53,799 nucleotides of DNA from Pseudomonadota bacterium. Its GTDB lineage: Bacteria > Pseudomonadota > Gammaproteobacteria > Legionellales > Legionellaceae. Position 1 is the first letter of the stretch. The number at the start of each line of letters is the position of its first letter. The notes beneath the pieces are model-generated. The model searched no databases. It worked only from the letters and a program-made list of their open reading frames with translations, and was not told the origin of the DNA. The translations under genes and the position numbers were made by a program. Positions 7,471-16,817 of the stretch are shown one piece after another. Location: contig JAJZTL010000003.1 of the NCBI GenBank assembly GCA_021848965.1, positions 1 through 53,799 of the forward strand. The letters are read 5' to 3'.

Positions 7471-8109
7471 ATGAATATTAGATCGTGGCTTGCTGCAAGT
7501 GCAGGAATAAGTCTGTTATTATTATCTGGTTGCAGTGAACCGCTTTGGTCCACGGATACCAGTGAAGCTCCCGTTGTCGTGAAGTCAGATCTTCCTACCG
7601 AAACAATTCCTGCACCTATTTCCGCAAAAAATGAAGAAGATTTAAAGTATGGTTTACCGGGAGATAGAGTTTTTACCCAATTTCCTAAAACTCGTCCGCC
7701 TGCTGGAGTCAATGTAATTATAGTGAATCCAAATATTCCTGCTTGGGCTGCTTATGATGCTGAAGGTAACTTAGTTAAAACAGGAAGAGCTTCTGCTGGA
7801 ATGGATTATTGTCCTGATTTGAGAAGATCATGCAGAACAGTCACAGGAACTTTTTATGTGTACTCGAAAGGTGGCGCAAAATGCAAATCGAGCGTGTTCC
7901 CCTTGGCAACACATGGTGGTGCTCCTATGCCATATTGTATGCATTTTTATAAAGGTTATGCGTTACATGGTTCATACGAAGTGGAAGATTATGATGCAAG
8001 TCATGGTTGTGTGCGTATGATTCCTAGTTCTGCGCAATGGTTAAGTGAAAATTTTGTGAAAATTGGCACAATGGTGATTATTGAGCCATATAGTAAAAAA
8101 CTTTCCTGA
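7471..8109 (+). CDS. L,D-transpeptidase (YkuD) lipoprotein
   Basis: Forms non-classical 3-3 crosslinks or lipoprotein links in peptidoglycan. The N-terminus is a lipoprotein signal: NIRSW, a hydrophobic run, and the lipobox LSGC with Cys21. The YkuD domain occupies about residues 80-207: VIIVNPNIPAWAAYD, a histidine in YALHGSYE, and the catalytic SHGCVRM (Cys near 180). Extra cysteines in DYCPDLRRSCR and GGAKCKSS may form disulfides in the periplasm. It begins 2 bp after the cytochrome stop, so the two exported proteins are likely cotranscribed. The specific product (crosslink, lipoprotein attachment, toxin modification) cannot be told. Confidence 0.9.
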   Translation: MNIRSWLAASAGISLLLLSGCSEPLWSTDTSEAPVVVKSDLPTETIPAPISAKNEEDLKYGLPGDRVFTQFPKTRPPAGVNVIIVNPNIPAWAAYDAEGNLVKTGRASAGMDYCPDLRRSCRTVTGTFYVYSKGGAKCKSSVFPLATHGGAPMPYCMHFYKGYALHGSYEVEDYDASHGCVRMIPSSAQWLSENFVKIGTMVIIEPYSKKLS

Positions 8110-8126
8110 TAATAACCAATCGATAG

Positions 8127-8150
8127 GTAGGGGCGAATAATATTCGCCCT
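8127..8150. repeat. Family A palindrome, short form
   Basis: GTAGGGGCGAATAATATTCG then CCCT. It is placed between the convergent ends of the L,D-transpeptidase gene and pyrE, the same setting as the copy at 911-936, so it could serve as a bidirectional RNA hairpin. Confidence 0.9.
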
Positions 8151-8167
8151 TAGAGCCTGTTTAAAAT

Positions 8168-8806
8168 TTAACAACTCTTCTGATGTTCCTGTAAAGTCTG
8201 CAAAATATCTTTGTCAAAAGCATGCTCTTGAAGATAGTTAATAATATCGTTAAAAGCAATTAAACTCGTCACTGGAATTTTTTCTTTTTCTCGAATTTCT
8301 TGTAATGCGGGTTGTGTTCCATTAATTCCTTTTTCTTCCCTATCTAAGGCAATCACCATACCGATGACAGACGCTTCTTGAGATTCAATTAATTTTTTGC
8401 TTTCATAAAAGGCTGTTCCTGCTGTAATAACATCGTCAAGAATTAGTATGCGTTTATGCTTCAATGGTGCACCTACAAGACAACCACCTTCTCCATGATC
8501 TTTAGCTTCTTTTCGATTAAAAGCAATAGGATAATTTTTTCCGCGTTTAGCTAAAGCAATACCTGTGGCTGTGACTAATGGAATGCCTTTATAAGCAGGC
8601 CCAAATAAAATATCAAACGAAATGGAAGAATTGAGTATAATCTCGGCATAGAGCTCACCTAGTTTTTCTAATGCAGCAGAATAGTAAAACAGACCTGTAT
8701 TAAAAAAATAAGGGCTTTTACGACCTGACTTTAAGGTAAAGTTTCCAAAAGTTAGTACATGATTGTCTATCGCTAATTGAATAAATTCATGCTGATAAGG
8801 ATACAT
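8168..8806 (-). CDS. pyrE: Orotate phosphoribosyltransferase
   Basis: Joins orotate to PRPP to make OMP in de novo pyrimidine synthesis. The PRPP-binding signature ILILDDVITAGTAF lies at about residues 119-132, the orotate-binding N-terminal segment TLKSGRKSPYFFNTG at 24-38, and the flexible loop FNRKEAKDHGEGG at about 95-107. At 212 residues it is the usual gammaproteobacterial size. It stands alone on the minus strand and diverges from grpE; the 76 bp between them must hold both promoters. Confidence 0.96.
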   Translation of the reverse strand: MYPYQHEFIQLAIDNHVLTFGNFTLKSGRKSPYFFNTGLFYYSAALEKLGELYAEIILNSSISFDILFGPAYKGIPLVTATGIALAKRGKNYPIAFNRKEAKDHGEGGCLVGAPLKHKRILILDDVITAGTAFYESKKLIESQEASVIGMVIALDREEKGINGTQPALQEIREKEKIPVTSLIAFNDIINYLQEHAFDKDILQTLQEHQKSC

Positions 8807-8820
8807 ATTTAAAAACCTCT

Positions 8821-8849
8821 CTTGAATTATTGATTGTTTATCACCATAT
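8821..8849 (+). promoter_or_regulatory. Sigma-32-like heat-shock promoter of grpE
   Basis: CTTGAA (8821-8826) and CACCATAT (8842-8849) are separated by 15 bp. This follows the RpoH pattern CTTGAA ... CCCCAT with one substitution, and lies about 35 bp before the grpE start. The same pattern precedes dnaK and htpG. Confidence 0.7.
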
Positions 8850-8882
8850 TACCTTATTCATGAATTTTCTACGAGGTAAAAT

Positions 8883-9473
8883 ATGACCGATAAAGATTGG
8901 AGAACAGTGGAGCAAACATTTGCAGAAGACGAAAAAGAAACGCTCCATGATGTGCAAGATAAAAAAGAAACGGGTGAAGAAGAAAATACTTCTGTTACGG
9001 GTATTTTAGAGCATCCAAGTTATAAAGAGCTTGAAGCGCGTTTAACTGCCATGGAAGAGGAAGCACGAACGCAAGCTGATAAAGCGGTTCGAGCAATGGC
9101 AGAGGCTGAAAATGCCCGTCGCCGTGCAGCTGAAGAAGTTCGTAAAGCTCGGGAATATTCTTTAACAGAGTTTGCAAGAGAACTATTAGCAGTGAGCGAT
9201 AGTCTTGAACAAGCTTTACAAATTTGTGCTGAGCATCCTGCGATGAAAGAAGGCATTGAATTAACTTTAAAACAATTACACAGTGCATTTGAACGTTTTT
9301 CTGTAAAAACATTTGATCCTATAGGTGAAAAATTTGATCCGGTTTGTCATGAAGCAATGAGTATGGTTGAAGTTCCTGATACTGAGTCAGGAAAAATTAT
9401 TACTGTATTTCAAAAAGGATATTGGATTAGCGATCGTTTGCTTCGACCAGCACGAGTTGTTGTCGCAAAATAA
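8883..9473 (+). CDS. grpE: GrpE nucleotide exchange factor
   Basis: Releases ADP from DnaK in the Hsp70 cycle. The 196-residue protein has an acidic disordered start (residues 1-45), a long coiled-coil region (about 48-105, rich in Glu, Ala and Arg: AEAENARRRAAEEVRKAREY), a four-helix dimer part, and the C-terminal beta domain with FDPIGEKFDPVCHEAMS and GYWISDRLLRPARVVVAK. The final motif is the family signature. It leads the grpE-dnaK-dnaJ block with a sigma-32-like promoter upstream and 78 bp before dnaK, which has its own promoter. Confidence 0.97.
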   Translation: MTDKDWRTVEQTFAEDEKETLHDVQDKKETGEEENTSVTGILEHPSYKELEARLTAMEEEARTQADKAVRAMAEAENARRRAAEEVRKAREYSLTEFARELLAVSDSLEQALQICAEHPAMKEGIELTLKQLHSAFERFSVKTFDPIGEKFDPVCHEAMSMVEVPDTESGKIITVFQKGYWISDRLLRPARVVVAK

Positions 9474-9477
9474 TAGG

Positions 9478-9505
9478 GTTGAAATTAGGGGAAATATCCC
9501 CATAT
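9478..9505 (+). promoter_or_regulatory. Sigma-32-like promoter of dnaK with an internal dyad
   Basis: GTTGAA (9478-9483) and CCCCATAT (9498-9505) with 14 bp between. The spacer contains AGGGG, which pairs with the -10 CCCC across AAATAT (GGGGAAATATCCCC), so the -10 sits in one arm of a dyad. Whether a regulator uses this dyad is unknown. Confidence 0.7.
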
Positions 9506-9551
9506 TAGAATACAAGAAATAATTAATTTTTATAATGAGGAAAAAATAACC

Positions 9552-11492
9552 ATGGGTAAGATAATTGGTATTGACTTAGGAACAACTAATTCATGTGTCG
9601 CCATTATGGAAGGTGACAAGGTTAAAGTCATTGAAAATAGCGAAGGCTTTCGTACAACACCCTCTATTGTAGCTTTTACAGATGACTCAGAAGTATTGGT
9701 AGGGCAATCAGCAAAACGTCAAGCTGTTACTAATGCCAAAAATACATTGTACGCAATTAAGCGTCTGATTGGCCGACGATTTGAAGATCAAATTGTACAA
9801 AAAGACATTCATATGGTGCCTTATGATATTGTTAAAGCGGATAATGGCGATGCGTGGGTTGAAGTGAAGAATGATAAAAAGGCTCCTCCTCAAATTTCTG
9901 CTGAAGTTTTAAGAAAAATGAAAAAAACTGCGGAAGATTATTTAGGTGCCGAAGTAAATGAAGCCGTAATTACTGTTCCTGCTTATTTCAATGACGCTCA
10001 ACGCCAAGCTACTAAAGATGCTGGACGTATTGCTGGATTAGAAGTTAAACGTATTATTAATGAACCTACTGCAGCAGCTTTAGCCTATGGTATGGATAAA
10101 AAGCGTGGTGATTCCGTGATTGCCGTTTATGACCTTGGTGGTGGAACATTTGATATTTCTATTATTGAAATTGCTGAAGTTGAAGGAGAACATCAATTTG
10201 AGGTATTAGCTACTAATGGTGATACTTTCTTAGGCGGTGAAGACTTTGATCTAAAATTAATTGAGTATCTGACTGAAGAATTTAAAAAAGATACAGGTAT
10301 TGATTTACATAAAGATCCTTTAGCTTTGCAACGTTTAAAAGAAGCGGCTGAAAAAGCAAAAATTGAACTTTCTTCTTCTCAACAAACAGATGTGAACTTA
10401 CCATACATTACAGCAGATGCTTCAGGGCCTAAGCACTTGAACCTTAAGTTAACACGAGCCAAACTAGAGGCTTTAGTTGAAGATTTAGTGATTCGCTCTA
10501 TTGAACCTTGCCGAACTGCCTTGAAAGATGCTGGTTTAAAAGTAAGCGACATCCAAGAGGTTATTTTAGTGGGTGGGCAAACGCGTATGCCTATGGTACA
10601 AGCCAAAGTTCAAGAGTTTTTTGGCAAAGAACCACGAAAAGACGTAAATCCTGACGAAGCTGTGGCTGTGGGTGCTGCTATTCAAGGTGCAGTTTTATCA
10701 GGTGAAGTCAAAGATATTTTATTATTAGACGTAACGCCTTTATCATTGGGTATTGAAACCATGGGCGGCGTGATGACAAAGCTCATTGATAAAAATACCA
10801 CCATTCCTACCAAAGCATCGCAAGTGTTCTCAACGGCTGATGACAATCAAACCGCTGTTACTGTGCATGTATTGCAAGGGGAACGGGAAAGAGCTAGTGG
10901 TAATAAATCATTAGGTCGATTTGACTTAGCCGATATTCCTCCTGCGCCACGTGGCACGCCACAAATCGAGGTGACATTTGATATTGATGCGAATGGTATT
11001 TTGAATGTTTCAGCTAAAAATAAAGCTACAGGAAAGGCACAATCTATTGTTATTAAAGCATCCAGTGGTTTATCTGAAAGTGAAATTGAGGCTATGGTAA
11101 GAGATGCGGAAGCTCATTCGGATGAAGATAAAAAGTTCAAGCAACTCATTGAAGTACGCAATCAAGCCGACGCTTTAATTCACGCTACAGAAAAAACGCT
11201 TAAAGAATTTGAAGCTAATATTCCTGAAAATGAAAAACAAGCAGCTCGTGATGCAATCATAGCTTTGCAAGATGTTATGAAAGAAAACGAAGAGCAACCT
11301 ATTCGAGATAAAACAGAAGCGTTATCTCAAATCGCGCAAAAATTATCTTCTTATGCCGGTAATGCAGGTGAGTCTGGACAATCAACTGCTGAGAGTGAGA
11401 GTCATGGTGCATCTTCTGAATCATCTTCAAATGAAAAAGAAGGCAGTGTTGTTGATGCTGAATTTGAAGAAGTGGATAAAGATAAAAAATAA
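9552..11492 (+). CDS. dnaK: Chaperone DnaK (Hsp70)
   Basis: ATP-dependent chaperone. All three Hsp70 signatures are visible: [10 protein letters not shown] (residues 6-15), [13 protein letters not shown] (about 194-206) and [14 protein letters not shown] (about 338-351). The linker [15 protein letters not shown] (about 388-402) leads to the substrate-binding domain, followed by the helical lid and a disordered Gly/Ser/Glu tail ending [14 protein letters not shown], typical of proteobacterial DnaK. The 646-residue length is normal. The stop overlaps the dnaJ start (TAATG), so the two are translationally coupled. Confidence 0.99.
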   Translation: MGKIIGIDLGTTNSCVAIMEGDKVKVIENSEGFRTTPSIVAFTDDSEVLVGQSAKRQAVTNAKNTLYAIKRLIGRRFEDQIVQKDIHMVPYDIVKADNGDAWVEVKNDKKAPPQISAEVLRKMKKTAEDYLGAEVNEAVITVPAYFNDAQRQATKDAGRIAGLEVKRIINEPTAAALAYGMDKKRGDSVIAVYDLGGGTFDISIIEIAEVEGEHQFEVLATNGDTFLGGEDFDLKLIEYLTEEFKKDTGIDLHKDPLALQRLKEAAEKAKIELSSSQQTDVNLPYITADASGPKHLNLKLTRAKLEALVEDLVIRSIEPCRTALKDAGLKVSDIQEVILVGGQTRMPMVQAKVQEFFGKEPRKDVNPDEAVAVGAAIQGAVLSGEVKDILLLDVTPLSLGIETMGGVMTKLIDKNTTIPTKASQVFSTADDNQTAVTVHVLQGERERASGNKSLGRFDLADIPPAPRGTPQIEVTFDIDANGILNVSAKNKATGKAQSIVIKASSGLSESEIEAMVRDAEAHSDEDKKFKQLIEVRNQADALIHATEKTLKEFEANIPENEKQAARDAIIALQDVMKENEEQPIRDKTEALSQIAQKLSSYAGNAGESGQSTAESESHGASSESSSNEKEGSVVDAEFEEVDKDKK

Positions 11493-12649
11493 TGGCTAAA
11501 AAAGATTATTATGAGGTGCTGGGCGTTTCTAAAACGGCCAGCGCTGCTGACATAAAGAAAGCGTATCGTCGTTTGGCGATGAAGCATCATCCCGATCGCA
11601 ATCCCGACAATAAAGAAGCAGAAGAACTGTTTAAGCAGGTAAAAGAAGCTTATGAAGTCTTATCTGATGAACAGAAACGCGCTGTTTATGATCAGTATGG
11701 CCATGAAGCACTGAATGCTCAAATGGGTGGCGGTGCAGGAGGCTTTGGCGGTTTTGGTGCCGCAGGTGGCTTTAGTGATATTTTCGGTGATGTTTTTGAG
11801 CACATATTTACAGGGGGAGCTCGCCAAGGAGGTGGGCAAGGTCGTTCACGCGCACAGCAGGGTAACGATCTTGGTTACGCATTGGAATTGAGTCTAGAGC
11901 AAGCCGCTAAGGGTACAACGATGGAAATTCAAGTACCCACACTAATTGCTTGTAAAACATGCTCAGGTTCTGGTGCGAAAAAAGGAAGTACCCCTAAAAC
12001 ATGTACAACATGTGATGGTCATGGACAAGTAAGAATTCAACAAGGATTTTTCTCTATTCAACAAACCTGTCCTGATTGTCGCGGAGAAGGAAAGATTATT
12101 TCCGATCCTTGTGCAGACTGTCATGGCCAAGGTCGTGTACGTGATAGAAAAACATTATCGGCTAAAATTCCTGCCGGAGTGGATAATGGGGATCGTATTC
12201 GTCTTGGTGGTGAAGGAGAGGCTGGATTTAATGGTGGGCCAGCGGGAGATTTATACATTCAAATTACGGTTAAAGAACATCCAATCTTTAAACGAAATGA
12301 AAATGATTTGCTTTGTGAGGTGCCTATTAGCTTTGCTTGCGCTGCCTTGGGTGGTGAAGTGGAAGTACCGACATTAGAGGGCAAAGTTTCTCTGAAAATT
12401 CCTCATGAAACGCAAAGTGGTAAAGTTTTTCGATTGCGTGGGAAAGGCGTTAAATCTGTACGTGGGCAAGGAGTAGGTGATTTATTATGTACTGTATTGG
12501 TAGAAATACCCGTTAACTTAAGCCAAGAACAGATAGAATTATTGAAAAATTTTCAAGAAAGTTTAGAAAATGATGAAAAATCACATAGTCCTAAAACCGC
12601 TACGTGGTTTTCTAAAGTGAAAAAGTTTTTTGATGACTTACGCACTTAG
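11492..12649 (+). CDS. dnaJ: Co-chaperone DnaJ (Hsp40)
   Basis: Stimulates DnaK ATPase and delivers substrates. J domain at residues 1-70 with the HPD motif in [10 protein letters not shown]; a Gly/Phe-rich stretch (about 78-125); the zinc region with four CxxCxGxG-type repeats ([32 protein letters not shown], about 154-212); then the C-terminal beta domains. At 385 residues it is full length. It overlaps the dnaK stop by 1 bp and is followed by a strong hairpin at 12656-12686, so it probably ends the operon. Confidence 0.99.
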   Translation: MAKKDYYEVLGVSKTASAADIKKAYRRLAMKHHPDRNPDNKEAEELFKQVKEAYEVLSDEQKRAVYDQYGHEALNAQMGGGAGGFGGFGAAGGFSDIFGDVFEHIFTGGARQGGGQGRSRAQQGNDLGYALELSLEQAAKGTTMEIQVPTLIACKTCSGSGAKKGSTPKTCTTCDGHGQVRIQQGFFSIQQTCPDCRGEGKIISDPCADCHGQGRVRDRKTLSAKIPAGVDNGDRIRLGGEGEAGFNGGPAGDLYIQITVKEHPIFKRNENDLLCEVPISFACAALGGEVEVPTLEGKVSLKIPHETQSGKVFRLRGKGVKSVRGQGVGDLLCTVLVEIPVNLSQEQIELLKNFQESLENDEKSHSPKTATWFSKVKKFFDDLRT

Positions 12650-12655
12650 ATGCAA

Positions 12656-12686
12656 GTCAACTCCTTGGAAAAACTAAGGAGTTGAC
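12656..12686 (+). terminator. Hairpin after dnaJ
   Basis: GTCAACTCCTT (12656-12666) pairs with AAGGAGTTGAC (12676-12686), an 11-bp stem. No uninterrupted T tract follows directly, though two T runs occur 20-30 bp later, so termination is plausible but not certain; RNA 3'-end protection is the alternative. Confidence 0.65.
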
Positions 12687-12758
12687 TCTGCTAACAAGAG
12701 CTTTTTCATCTTTTTAGGTGAGAGAACTTAGGCGGACTAAAACAAGTTGTCGAAAAGA

Positions 12759-13595
12759 TTAATCCATGAAACCAAAAGTAATGCGATCGTGATGCCCAAG
12801 ATCCTTAAAAGTGTTTACATGGATAAAATGCATTTCATCAAAGAGCTGTTTAATGGCATCAGCTTGATTGTAGCCATGTTCGAGTAACAGGATACCACCA
12901 GACTGTAAATAAGATGGACTTTGAGTAATAATTTTTCTAATATCATCAAGACCATCACAACCACTGGTAAGAGCCTTAATAGGTTCATGTTGGAGATTTT
13001 TTAGGTGAGGATCATGATTAGCAATGTAGGGTGGGTTGCTAATAATAGCTGAAAAAGTCTGTTGAGGAATATTTTTAAACCAATTAGAATGACAAAAAGA
13101 AAGCGATTTCTGATGTGGGGGCAATAAATGCATGGCATTTTCTTGAGCAACGGCTAAAGCTGCTTTTGAATAATCACAAGCAAGAATATTCCATTGAGGA
13201 CGTTCTTTGGCAAGAGCAATAGCAATTGCGCCTGATCCCGTTCCTAATTCTAAAATTTTTTCTTCAGACTCTGATAGCAACTCGAGTACGGTTTCGACTA
13301 AATGCTCTGTTTCAGGACGCGGAATTAAGACATCTGAAGTGACTTTAAATGAAAGAGACCAAAACTCTTTTTCACCCAGAATATAAGCAATAGGGATGCC
13401 TGTGAGACGTTGTTTTAAATGTGTGTCTAAAATTTCTAAGGCATGAGAAGAAATTTCTCTTTCAGGATGAGCATAAATTTGGGCTTTATTGATATGCAAA
13501 GCATGAGTTAATAAAACTTCTGCATCTAATTTAGAGGTATTTGTGGTGAATTTTAATTTTTCTGCGGCATACTGAAGCCAGTTTTTTAAATTCAT
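12759..13595 (-). CDS. prmC: Release-factor glutamine methyltransferase PrmC
   Basis: Methylates the Gln of the GGQ motif in peptide release factors using SAM. The motif NPPYIA near residue 173 is the substrate-Gln-binding NPPY signature, and ILELGTGSGAIAIALA (about 108-123) is SAM motif I; the N-terminal helical domain begins MNLKNWLQYAAEKL. The frame is open to an ATG at 13637, but those 14 extra codons lie in a family A palindrome and match nothing in the family, so 13595 is preferred. It lies downstream of prfA, whose product is its substrate, a conserved pairing. Confidence 0.95.
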   Translation of the reverse strand: MNLKNWLQYAAEKLKFTTNTSKLDAEVLLTHALHINKAQIYAHPEREISSHALEILDTHLKQRLTGIPIAYILGEKEFWSLSFKVTSDVLIPRPETEHLVETVLELLSESEEKILELGTGSGAIAIALAKERPQWNILACDYSKAALAVAQENAMHLLPPHQKSLSFCHSNWFKNIPQQTFSAIISNPPYIANHDPHLKNLQHEPIKALTSGCDGLDDIRKIITQSPSYLQSGGILLLEHGYNQADAIKQLFDEMHFIHVNTFKDLGHHDRITFGFMD

Positions 13596-13611
13596 TTGAT
13601 GGAAATTATCA

Positions 13612-13635
13612 TGTAGGGGCGAATAACATTCGCCC
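13612..13635. repeat. Family A palindrome, short form, between prfA and prmC
   Basis: TGTAGGGGCGAATAACATTC then GCCC, a variant with C in the loop half (AATAACATT). It lies between two genes read in the same direction, so it does not simply mark convergent ends. Confidence 0.88.
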
Positions 13636-13639
13636 ATTA

Positions 13640-14734
13640 TTATTCATCTTGCCCAAGTTCGGCTAACTGTTCTGCTTGATATTCTTGTAATAAAGGCTCA
13701 ATAATGCAGGCAACATCACCTTCCATCACATCTTCTAATCGATAGAGAGTTAGATTAATACGATGTTCCGTAATACGTCCTTGAGGATAATTATATGTTC
13801 GGATACGCTCTGATCGATCGCCTGAGCCGACTAATTGTTTACGAGTTGCCGCTTGTTCTTTTTGTTGTTTACTTTTTTCTTCGGCCATAATTTTTGATTG
13901 TAACAATGCCATGGCTTTAGCGCGGTTTTTATGTTGAGAACGTTCGTCCTGGCATTCAACGACGATACCTGTAGGAAGATGAGTGATACGAATAGCCGAG
14001 TCGGTTTTATTAATATGTTGTCCGCCCGCGCCGGATGCACGATAAGTGTCAACTTTTAGATCAGCAGGATTTAAATTAACCGCTTCAATTTCTTCTATTT
14101 CTGGCATGATAGCAACGGTGCAGGCTGAGGTATGAATACGTCCTTGTGCTTCTGTGGTTGGAACACGTTGTACACGATGAGTGCCTGATTCAAATTTTAG
14201 GTGGCCATAAACATCTTTTCCGGAGATACGTGAAATGACTTCTTTAAAGCCACCTTGTTCACCAGGGCTGCTGCTAATGACTTCAAGATGCCAACCTTTA
14301 GTCTCAGCATAGCGCGCATACATACGAAATAAATCGCCGACAAAAAGTGCTGCTTCATTTCCACCTGTGCCAGCACGTACTTCTAGGTAAACATTTCGAT
14401 GATCGTCGGGATTTTCAGGGATTAACAAAATTTGAATATTTTGTTCTAGTATTTCAACACTTTCTTTAATGGTTTGTATTTCTTCATTGGCTAATGCTTT
14501 CATCTCCGGATCAGTATCTTCTTGAGCTAAAAGTTGAGCTGCATTTAGTGCATCTATAGTTTGTTGATAGCCTTTATAAGCTTGTACAATAGTTTCTAAT
14601 TGAGCATATTCAATAGATAATTCACGAAAACGCTCCGTGTTTGCAAGTGTTTCAGCATCACTTAAAAGCACGGCAATTTCATCATAACGCTCAGCTAGTT
14701 TGTCGAGCTTATTTTGTAGCGAAGGTTTAAACAT
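13640..14734 (-). CDS. prfA: Peptide chain release factor 1
   Basis: Recognises UAA and UAG stop codons and triggers peptide release. GGQ motif in [16 protein letters not shown] (about residues 228-243). The tripeptide anticodon region reads [14 protein letters not shown]; the PxT pattern of RF1 is kept, with Thr in place of the usual Ala. At 364 residues it is full length. Its start overlaps the hemA stop by 1 bp, giving the hemA-prfA-prmC operon order known from many gammaproteobacteria. Confidence 0.98.
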   Translation of the reverse strand: MFKPSLQNKLDKLAERYDEIAVLLSDAETLANTERFRELSIEYAQLETIVQAYKGYQQTIDALNAAQLLAQEDTDPEMKALANEEIQTIKESVEILEQNIQILLIPENPDDHRNVYLEVRAGTGGNEAALFVGDLFRMYARYAETKGWHLEVISSSPGEQGGFKEVISRISGKDVYGHLKFESGTHRVQRVPTTEAQGRIHTSACTVAIMPEIEEIEAVNLNPADLKVDTYRASGAGGQHINKTDSAIRITHLPTGIVVECQDERSQHKNRAKAMALLQSKIMAEEKSKQQKEQAATRKQLVGSGDRSERIRTYNYPQGRITEHRINLTLYRLEDVMEGDVACIIEPLLQEYQAEQLAELGQDE

Positions 14735-15981
14735 TAAGATTTTATCTCATATAAGTAGGTTGTATATTCCAACAAATCATGGCGCTCTTCAAAAGCGGCC
14801 TGACGTAACTTTAAACTTGGACGATGAAGTAGCTTTTTCATGAGACGATGACTCATTTTTTCAATGACTTCAGTAGGCGAGAGTCCTTTTTCAAGTTGTT
14901 GTTGTGCTTTGATTAATTCATGTGAACGTATGTCTTTAGCATAGCTTCGATAATGACGAATAGCACGATTAGCTTTTTTGCCCCGTTCTTGTAACAAGTA
15001 ATAATTTAATTCATTTTCAATAATTTGTTCGGCTGATAAGGAAGCTTGTTGACGCTCTTCTAATCCTTCATTGGCAATGTGTTGCAAATCGTCGACATTA
15101 TAAAGGAAAACTTTTTCTAATTCGTTTACATCGGCTTCAACGTCACGAGGAACAGCCAAGTCAAAAATAAATAAGGGTGTATTTTGACGGTCTTTCAACG
15201 CATGAGAAACCATTTCTTTACCAATGAAGGGTAAAGGGCAATGTGTTGCTGAAATAATAATATCGGCTTTTGTAATGAAGTCAGGTATTTGAGATATAGT
15301 TAAGCTTTCAGCGGATAAAGGAATTGCTGCCTTTTGAGCATGTTCTAAAGTGCGGCTGGCAACATAAAAGTGTTTTACACCTTGGTTTTTTAGATGTTTA
15401 GCAACGAGAGTTGCGGTGTCTCCTGAACCAATTAATAAGACGCGTGCATGATGTAAGTCTGTAAAAACTTGACGAATTAGATGCACCGCTGTAAAAGCAA
15501 TAGAAACAGGATAAGCTCCAATACTCGTTTGTGTACGCACTTTTTTACTGGCATTAAAAACATGTCTAAAAACATATTGTAAAGAAGGATTTAATGTCCC
15601 TATTTGGTGAGCATAATGATAAGCTTGTTTCATTTGACCTAAAATTTGCGGTTCGCCGAGGACCATAGAATCTAAACCGCAAGCGACTCTCATTGCGTGA
15701 CGAATACCTTCTTCAGCTTTATGTATATAGGCATAATCGTTTAAAAGTGAATAAGGCAACGCTTGTTTTTCAGCCAACCAAGGAAGAACGTGAGAGGCTT
15801 GATCGGTATCACAATAAATTTCAGTGCGATTACAAGTAGCTAAAATCATGGCGCCGTGTACATAAGGCTCTTGTAGCAAATCCAATAAAAGTTCTTCTTG
15901 CTTTTCAGGCGTAGGAGAAACTTTTTCTCGAATTTCAATAGGTGTTGTTTTGTGATTGATGCCACAGGCAATAAAAGTCAT
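14734..15981 (-). CDS. hemA: Glutamyl-tRNA reductase
   Basis: Reduces glutamyl-tRNA to glutamate-1-semialdehyde, the first step of the C5 route to heme. The catalytic-cysteine segment [11 protein letters not shown] lies at about residues 46-56, with the upstream [14 protein letters not shown] (7-20). The NADPH-binding domain has [17 protein letters not shown] (about 180-196), and a C-terminal dimerisation helix region follows. At 415 residues it is normal. It lies upstream of prfA with a 1-bp overlap and 7 bp after a CcmI-like gene, linking heme supply with cytochrome assembly. Confidence 0.98.
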   Translation of the reverse strand: MTFIACGINHKTTPIEIREKVSPTPEKQEELLLDLLQEPYVHGAMILATCNRTEIYCDTDQASHVLPWLAEKQALPYSLLNDYAYIHKAEEGIRHAMRVACGLDSMVLGEPQILGQMKQAYHYAHQIGTLNPSLQYVFRHVFNASKKVRTQTSIGAYPVSIAFTAVHLIRQVFTDLHHARVLLIGSGDTATLVAKHLKNQGVKHFYVASRTLEHAQKAAIPLSAESLTISQIPDFITKADIIISATHCPLPFIGKEMVSHALKDRQNTPLFIFDLAVPRDVEADVNELEKVFLYNVDDLQHIANEGLEERQQASLSAEQIIENELNYYLLQERGKKANRAIRHYRSYAKDIRSHELIKAQQQLEKGLSPTEVIEKMSHRLMKKLLHRPSLKLRQAAFEERHDLLEYTTYLYEIKS

Positions 15982-15988
15982 AATTCGA

Positions 15989-16648
15989 TTATTTTAACAG
16001 CTTTTTTTCTGCCTTGCCAATAGCTAAAAGAATAGCTTTACGTGCTTTTGGGTTGCCAGAAAGATAAGGTAATAATTTTTCCCAATATTGAATGGCTGAT
16101 GCGTAATCTGCATGGATATAAGCATCATAACCTAAAAAGTCTAAAAGCTCGGGGTTGTCGGGCCAATTTTCCTTTAATTGTTGCATAAGTTTTTGAATTT
16201 CTGGAGTATATTGCTGATTATTTTGTGCATAGAGACTTTGCAAATAAGCAAAAGTATATTTGAAACTTTTTGAGTTTAATGTGTAAGCTTTTTTAAAGGA
16301 TAAAGTAGTCTGAGTCATATCATTTTGAGAACGATAGAGTTGACCTAATAGATACCACCCCTTAGCTTTATTGGGATTTTTGGCAATAGCTTTTTTCATT
16401 GCCTCAATAATTTCTTGAGTGCTTTTGAAATGTTTGAGCATTTTTTTGACTTGTTGAGATTTTTGCTGCTCAGCATAATAACTGCGTAACTCTTGAGAGC
16501 TTCCCCAGTAGTAATATAATCCTAAAGAGAGAATGCTGAATCCTAAAATACTTAAGAGAAAATAGAAAGGACGTGCACGCAGAGGCCAAAAGATAAAAAC
16601 TGATAAAAGCAAGATAAAAACAACGAGAAGTATCCAGAAAATAGTCAT
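15989..16648 (-). CDS. CcmI/CycH-like membrane-anchored TPR protein
   Basis: The 219-residue protein has two N-terminal membrane segments (about residues 3-23 and 28-47) and then TPR repeats (about 80-200) with AKGWYLLGQLYRSQNDMTQ and a later repeat around YASAIQYWEKLLPYL. This architecture, two helices followed by TPRs, matches CcmI, which passes apocytochrome to the heme ligation machinery. It directly precedes hemA with a 7 bp gap. No other ccm gene is in the window, so the function is inferred from architecture and context only; a different TPR assembly factor is possible. Confidence 0.6.
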   Translation of the reverse strand: MTIFWILLVVFILLLSVFIFWPLRARPFYFLLSILGFSILSLGLYYYWGSSQELRSYYAEQQKSQQVKKMLKHFKSTQEIIEAMKKAIAKNPNKAKGWYLLGQLYRSQNDMTQTTLSFKKAYTLNSKSFKYTFAYLQSLYAQNNQQYTPEIQKLMQQLKENWPDNPELLDFLGYDAYIHADYASAIQYWEKLLPYLSGNPKARKAILLAIGKAEKKLLK

Positions 16649-16817
16649 ATAAAATTCTTAAATTAAAACTGAGAAAATAATACTTGCTATTTTAATGCAA
16701 TTAACGAGTTTTTTCTATTTATAGCTGACTAAGTTAAAAATTTTTAACTCCCAATACTTGCATGGATTTTTAATGAATGGTAGCATGCAAAAATTTATCC
16801 TAGGCTATTAATTAACT

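Noticed and set aside
8995-9312. Long antisense frames over grpE
   Set aside because: They mirror the codon pattern of a clearly conserved gene and have no similarity or ribosome site of their own.
13596-13637. Upstream start of prmC as a genuine in-frame repeat insertion
   Set aside because: The extra 14 codons come from a family A palindrome, but an ATG at 13595 gives the normal PrmC start, so the repeat is most likely untranslated spacer.
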